Below are positions 6,501-10,101 of a stretch of 10,101 bases of DNA, one piece after another. The stretch is from Thermoplasmata archaeon. Lineage in GTDB: Archaea; Thermoplasmatota; Thermoplasmata; Thermoplasmatales; Thermoplasmataceae. The stretch is taken from the NCBI GenBank assembly GCA_021793945.1, contig JAJYRT010000064.1:1-10101 (forward strand), written 5' to 3'. A program made the translations under genes and the position numbers. The notes beneath the pieces were generated by a model, which did no database searches, was not told the DNA's origin, and saw only the letters and a list, made by a program, of their open reading frames with translations. Each line of letters opens with the position of its first letter. Position 1 is the first letter of the stretch.

Positions 6501-7174
6501 AATATAATGATCAGCCCGGTTACAATAACCGCAGTGAGAGAAGCGAAGAGATTTACCTCGCCCTTGGTCAATTTTCCACGGTTTTCAAATGCAGCACCGA
6601 GGACACTGTCTATCTGGCATCCTATGAATCCCATTATTCCTATTGCAACAATGGGCAATGGATCAAGATTTCCGTGTCTGAGAAGGCTGTAGGTTATAGA
6701 GATTATGAACGATCCGAGCAGTGCTGCAAGTTCTCCGATCAATGAAATGCCGCCGTTTATTCCCCTCGTTGTCCTGCGGAAGGTCGTGATCATAAACACT
6801 TTTTTGTCCATTATTCCCAGTTCTGAAGCAAATGTATCTGAAGCTATAACGGCAAATGAAACTGCAAATAACGTGAAATACGGAACGTGGATTGGGTCAA
6901 TGAAGTGGACGACCGCAATTCCAAGGCCTATCAAAGCTGCGTAAACAACATTTGAAGTTTTCCTTTCGCCTTCCCTCCCTTCCTGCATGGATATTCTCTT
7001 TTTCTGTTTCAGGAACGAGATGGTGGCAACGTGAGAGACCGCAGCAAATACAATCATCAAGATGAGCCATTCTAGCGACCCGAGTATGGCAACGAACAAT
7101 CCAACTACAAAGGCTGCAATGCTACCCTTGAGGTCGAAGATATTAAGCGCTCTTGAGAGAACGAATAATATCAC
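6485..7174 (-). CDS. DUF92 integral membrane protein (TMEM19/VTE6-like)
   Basis: From the GTG at 7174 the protein has 229 residues with about five to six membrane helices. DUF92 hallmarks are AVIASDTFASELG (108-120), RGINGGISLIGELAALLGS (137-155), and GCQIDSVLGAAFENRGKLTK (185-204) followed by the EVNLFAS segment. A plant member (VTE6) phosphorylates phytyl-phosphate using CTP, and archaeal members are thought to act on polyprenyl phosphates, but the substrate here is unproven. The start is uncertain: the frame is open upstream to 7219, immediately after the in-frame pdxS TAG, and that stretch encodes a good first membrane helix (LISIDYFLLIILFLVILFVL). No ATG, GTG or TTG lies there, and no ribosome site precedes the GTG. 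The gene follows pdxS on the same strand and probably shares its transcript. Confidence 0.85.
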   Translation of the reverse strand: MILFVLSRALNIFDLKGSIAAFVVGLFVAILGSLEWLILMIVFAAVSHVATISFLKQKKRISMQEGREGERKTSNVVYAALIGLGIAVVHFIDPIHVPYFTLFAVSFAVIASDTFASELGIMDKKVFMITTFRRTTRGINGGISLIGELAALLGSFIISITYSLLRHGNLDPLPIVAIGIMGFIGCQIDSVLGAAFENRGKLTKGEVNLFASLTAVIVTGLIIIFYPGV

Positions 7175-7219
7175 GAGAAATAGAATAATCAGGAGAAAAT
7201 AGTCTATGGAAATCAGTAC

Positions 7220-8236
7220 CTACCATCCACGCTCCTGCAGTCGCATTTCCTTTGGCATGGATTCTATGTCCATACCGGCCATGCCGGACAGGTTTTCCGA
7301 TACGTTTCCCACTAACTTGAAATCCTCGTAATTTTCAACAGCTTCAACCACTGCCCTTGCCATCTTCTCAGACTCAGGAGATTTGAATATGCCGCTTCCC
7401 ACAAAGACTCCATCCGATCCAAGCTGCATCATCAGTGCTCCATCCGCAGGTGTGGCTACTCCTCCGGCGGCAAAGTTAACGAGGGGCAGCCTCCCCTTGC
7501 TTCTTATCTCCTTGAGAATCTTCAGGATTTCCACTCTTATCCTGTCTTCTCCCATTCCTGCGAAGAGATTGTGCATTGAAAGCGATCCTTCGCTACCAAA
7601 CAGATCTCCCGACACCGTCTTTCTCAAGGTCCGGTAAGAATCAGTCATGTTATCGGCAACTCTCTCAAGATCCTTAATGCCGAGTGATTTCAGCACTGCT
7701 ATGCTTTCGTTAACTACCCTGATGTGTCTCACTGCCTCAATTATGTTTCCAGTGCCTGCTTCTCCCTTCGTCCTTATCATGGCGGCTCCCTCAAATATCC
7801 TCCTGACCGCTTCTGAAAGGGTCCTCGCGCCGCAGACAACTGGCACCTTGAACTCCTTCTTGTACAGATGAAAGAATGGATCTGCGGGAGTCAGCACTTC
7901 GCTCTCATCCAGCATGTCGACTCCCAAAGCCTCGAGGACACGCCCTTCCGATATATGGCCAATCCTGACCTTTGCCATTACCGGGATAGATACAGCCGAC
8001 ATTATTTCCTTGATCTTAGCTGGATCAGCCATTCTTGCAACTCCCCCTGCCGCACGGATATCCGCAGGGACCCTCTCCAGAGCCATGACAGCTACTGCTC
8101 CTGCAGATTCAGCGATCTTTGCCTGAGCAGCAGTAGTAACATCCATGATCACGCCGCCCTTTGTCATCTTGGCAAATCCTCTTTTGATGAGTTCATCACC
8201 AAACCTGAGGTCAGAGAGATTCAGTTCTTTGTTCAT
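7220..8236 (-). CDS. pdxS: Pyridoxal 5'-phosphate synthase subunit PdxS (lyase/synthase)
   Basis: This 338-residue TIM-barrel protein condenses ribose 5-phosphate, glyceraldehyde 3-phosphate and ammonia to pyridoxal phosphate. The conserved blocks are clear: VIMDVTT with D32 (Bacillus D24), [21 protein letters not shown] (45-65), [10 protein letters not shown] with the ribose-binding lysine K89 (K81), [12 protein letters not shown] with the second lysine K157 (K149) and phosphate loop, then [20 protein letters not shown] (254-273) and GVFVGSGIF (276-284). About 40 residues (roughly 183-225, around [20 protein letters not shown]) are inserted before the NFAAGG block relative to the about 294-residue bacterial enzyme, as in other archaeal PdxS. 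The glutaminase partner PdxT is not in the window. ATG 8236 follows a TATA-like box at leaderless spacing. The TAG stop at 7222-7220 is in frame with the downstream membrane-protein ORF. Confidence 0.97.
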   Translation of the reverse strand: MNKELNLSDLRFGDELIKRGFAKMTKGGVIMDVTTAAQAKIAESAGAVAVMALERVPADIRAAGGVARMADPAKIKEIMSAVSIPVMAKVRIGHISEGRVLEALGVDMLDESEVLTPADPFFHLYKKEFKVPVVCGARTLSEAVRRIFEGAAMIRTKGEAGTGNIIEAVRHIRVVNESIAVLKSLGIKDLERVADNMTDSYRTLRKTVSGDLFGSEGSLSMHNLFAGMGEDRIRVEILKILKEIRSKGRLPLVNFAAGGVATPADGALMMQLGSDGVFVGSGIFKSPESEKMARAVVEAVENYEDFKLVGNVSENLSGMAGMDIESMPKEMRLQERGW

Positions 8237-8258
8237 GATTGGTAGGCATTCATAGAAA

Positions 8259-8268
8259 ATATAAATAT
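8259..8268 (-). promoter_or_regulatory. TATA-like box for pdxS
   Basis: On the minus strand this reads ATATTTATAT, inside a longer A/T-rich run, centred about 27 bases upstream of the pdxS ATG at 8236. No Shine-Dalgarno sequence lies between, so a leaderless transcript is likely. It probably also drives the downstream DUF92 gene. Confidence 0.55.
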
Positions 8269-8280
8269 ATGGTGATTTGT

Positions 8281-8691
8281 AGGCGTCCCGTTTCCGCTAT
8301 ATAAAGAAAAGAAAGCGGGTAGATCTGACATGTTTCTAATCTGGCTATTCAAATGCGAAGTCCCTTTTCACGTTTTAAGCAGAGCCACACGCAATCGCTG
8401 AAACCCTCATACCTCATGGTTGGATTTGGCAAACCATACAGACTCTTGTGGAAGACCTGGAAATAGCTATAAAAGTATATTGATCAAATTACCGCAGAGA
8501 TCAGTAAATGGGGCATACACGAAAATACTGCTAGTAGCCCTGCACAGGCTTGATAAATTGATACTTTTGGGAGTTCTACAAGATGAAGGTTGACCGAAAT
8601 TGATTCCCACTGCAAAACTCTTGACCAGCGAAAACCGATCTTGTTGTATATTACTGTGTAGCCTATATGGTATTAACATGCAAACTTCAGG
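8281..8691. other. Gene-free spacer between isocitrate dehydrogenase and pdxS
   Basis: No convincing gene is visible on either strand. The minus frame 8467-8679 would give 70 residues with no recognisable motif. On the plus strand a stretch near 8423-8470 reads HGWIWQTIQTLVEDLEIAIKV before stops in quick succession, which might be the remains of a decayed gene but matches no family I know. A TATA-like CTATATAAAG at 8297-8306 and a weak stem (CCGCT 8294-8298 with AGCGG 8314-8318) could belong to an unrecognised short RNA. None of this is strong. Confidence 0.4.
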
Positions 8692-10101
8692 TTATTGACC
8701 CTGTCCCAGTGAAAATCCAGGTTCTCCATCGAAGGTAAACAGCCCCTCAGTCTTGATTGGAGGAATATCTGCGGCCACCATGCGACCTAAGAGATCAACC
8801 ACATTCCTGTGCGTTGCTGGCTGTCCGGAAGAGGCACTCTGAAACCTGCAGCGCCAGTGATCAACACAAAAAGTTTCTGGAATTCCATCAGGGTACACCT
8901 TAGTTCCCCTGTTTGTGATCATTACAAGTTGGAATTCAGGTTTTGAAACTTCCTCAAGACGTCTTCCAAGTTCATCAGCCAAACCTCTCCAGTCAACAAA
9001 TACGTCCACACCGACCAATTCTTTGGACGGAACAGGGCGTTCCGCCAGCTTAATTTTCAATGGGGTCCCATGTGCCGGATAATTGACACTTTTCAGCTTC
9101 TGTGGATATTTTCCCAGATTTTCTATAACTGCATCGGCAAATTCTTTCGTTCCAACTTTCTTGCTGGAAACGGCAGGATCAAAGATGTCGTAGGTATGTA
9201 TGCCATCTTCAATCGTTTTCAGCCACGCATTATGTACTTTGGCTGCCACGTCACCCTGCCCAATGTAAACAAGCATCTGTACTGCAGCTAAAAGGAGCCC
9301 GGATGGATTGGCAAGGTTCTGTCCAGCGCGCCTGGGGGCAGAACCATGAATAGCCTCGAACATTGCAACTCCATCACCTATGTTTGAACTTCCTGCAAGT
9401 CCGACTGAACCAGCTATCTGGGCAGCTACGTCAGAAAGGATGTCACCGTAAAGATTTGGCATTACTATAACATCAAACTGTTCAGGAGAATCAGCCAGTT
9501 TTGCAGCTCCAATATCCACAATCCAGTGTTCGTTCTCAATATCGGGATATTCCCTTGCAACATCATCAAATATCCTGTGGAAAGTTCCGTCCGTAAGCTT
9601 CATTATATTGTCTTTTGTAAAGCAGGTGACTTTATGTCGGTTGTATCTTCTGGCATATTCAAAAGCATATCTTATCACTCTTTCAGATCCAGGAATGGAA
9701 ATCAGCTTCAGGCACTGAAATACATCTGCTGTCTGCCTGTGTTCAATCCCTCCATACAAATCTTCCTCATTTTCTCTTACTATTACAACATCCATGTCTG
9801 GGTACTTCGTGGATATGAAAGGATCATAGGATAAGCAAGGTCTCACATTGGCAAACAGTCCAAGTGTTTTCCTCACTGTGACATTAAGGCTCTTGAATCC
9901 TCCGCCCTCCGGTGTTGTGATCGGCGCCTTAAGGAAAACCTTCGTTCTTCTGATGGAATTCCAGGCGGATGGTTCAATTCCTGCAGTTATTCCTTTTTTG
10001 AAAATGGTTTCCCCTATGGTGATAGTCTCCAGGTCAAGGCTGGCACCTCCGGCTTTGATGATCCTTAAGGTTGCTTCCATGATCTCCGGTCCTATTCCAT
10101 C
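8692..10101 (-). CDS. icd: Isocitrate dehydrogenase, Thermus/Rickettsia-like type with C-terminal domain, 5' partial
   Basis: The frame runs off the window: the seven codons before the ATG at 10080 read DGIGPEI, the start of the family's nucleotide-binding signature, so the true start is outside. Counted from that internal Met, substrate residues S64, N66, R70, R80 and R102 are present, followed by ENEEDLYGGIEH (103-114, Y109), the lysine in FTKDNIMK (K156), and metal-binding aspartates D189, D213 and D217 in the YGDILSD region. These correspond to E. coli S113, N115, R119, R129, R153, K230, D283, D307 and D311. HGSAPRRAGQNLANP (245-259) has two arginines where NAD enzymes usually have Asp-Ile, which suggests NADP. 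After about residue 330 comes an extra domain with VGVDVFVDW, ITNRGTKVYPDG, VDHWRCRF and terminal FDGEPGF, closely resembling Thermus thermophilus IDH. The enzyme makes 2-oxoglutarate in the TCA cycle. No clear terminator follows. Confidence 0.95.
   Translation of the reverse strand, partial: DGIGPEIMEATLRIIKAGGASLDLETITIGETIFKKGITAGIEPSAWNSIRRTKVFLKAPITTPEGGGFKSLNVTVRKTLGLFANVRPCLSYDPFISTKYPDMDVVIVRENEEDLYGGIEHRQTADVFQCLKLISIPGSERVIRYAFEYARRYNRHKVTCFTKDNIMKLTDGTFHRIFDDVAREYPDIENEHWIVDIGAAKLADSPEQFDVIVMPNLYGDILSDVAAQIAGSVGLAGSSNIGDGVAMFEAIHGSAPRRAGQNLANPSGLLLAAVQMLVYIGQGDVAAKVHNAWLKTIEDGIHTYDIFDPAVSSKKVGTKEFADAVIENLGKYPQKLKSVNYPAHGTPLKIKLAERPVPSKELVGVDVFVDWRGLADELGRRLEEVSKPEFQLVMITNRGTKVYPDGIPETFCVDHWRCRFQSASSGQPATHRNVVDLLGRMVAADIPPIKTEGLFTFDGEPGFSLGQGQ

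Noticed and set aside
8294..8318. Stem CCGCT/AGCGG as a terminator or riboswitch
   Set aside because: It is only five pairs with a 15-base A-rich loop and no T tract; too weak to call.
8467..8679. 70-codon minus-strand ORF in the spacer after isocitrate dehydrogenase
   Set aside because: No family motif, no ribosome site or well-placed TATA box, ordinary low-complexity composition; treated as chance.
9526..9834. 102-codon plus-strand ORF opposite isocitrate dehydrogenase
   Set aside because: It is antisense to a conserved catalytic region of a clear enzyme gene and has no recognisable features.

Overview
The window looks like an archaeal chromosome, most plausibly an acidophilic member of the Thermoplasmata. 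Evidence: a GT2-GtrA type polyprenol-phosphate sugar transferase, a DUF92 membrane protein, an archaeal-length PdxS with an internal insertion, a tRNA without encoded CCA, Arg codons dominated by AGG/AGA in the core genes, and TATA-like boxes placed about 26 bases before start codons, as expected for leaderless mRNAs. The lineage is an inference from gene content; no rRNA is present to test it.

Layout. 1-738 (+) is the 3' part of a polyprenol-phosphate glycosyltransferase fused to a GtrA-like membrane domain. 902-1330 (+) is a HicB antitoxin gene followed by a hicA toxin gene broken by a single-base frameshift. 1436-3014 is a divergent pair: an ArsR-type repressor (-) and a 12-helix MFS exporter (+). 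Their shared 88-base spacer contains repeated TATAGTT elements that look like an operator. This pair has more mixed codon use than the core genes and resembles bacterial ArsR/exporter pairs, so it may have been acquired. A tRNA-Val(UAC) gene (-) lies at 3234-3306.

3423-6500 (+) is a compact operon: a Rieske iron-sulfur protein, a cytochrome b with all four haem-ligand histidines but a changed Qo motif (PPWF in place of PEWY), and a short crotonase-fold protein. The last two overlap their upstream neighbours by 4 and 8 bases (the cytochrome b overlap depends on start choice). The Rieske and cytochrome b proteins should form the core of a bc1-like quinol-oxidising complex. No cytochrome c1 or oxidase gene is in view. 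The crotonase-like third gene is the most unusual element, because its catalytic signature is altered and its tight coupling suggests a link to the complex or to quinone metabolism.

6485-8236 (-) holds pdxS (pyridoxal 5'-phosphate synthase) followed by a DUF92/TMEM19/VTE6-like membrane protein that converges on, and overlaps by 16 bases, the crotonase-like gene. About 450 bases without a credible gene follow. 8692-10101 (-) is an isocitrate dehydrogenase with the C-terminal extension typical of the Thermus/Rickettsia type; its 5' end lies beyond the window.

I see no CRISPR array, insertion sequence, phage module or recognisable new defence system. The best leads are the Rieske/cyt b/crotonase operon, the Qo-motif change, the broken hicA and the ArsR operator.
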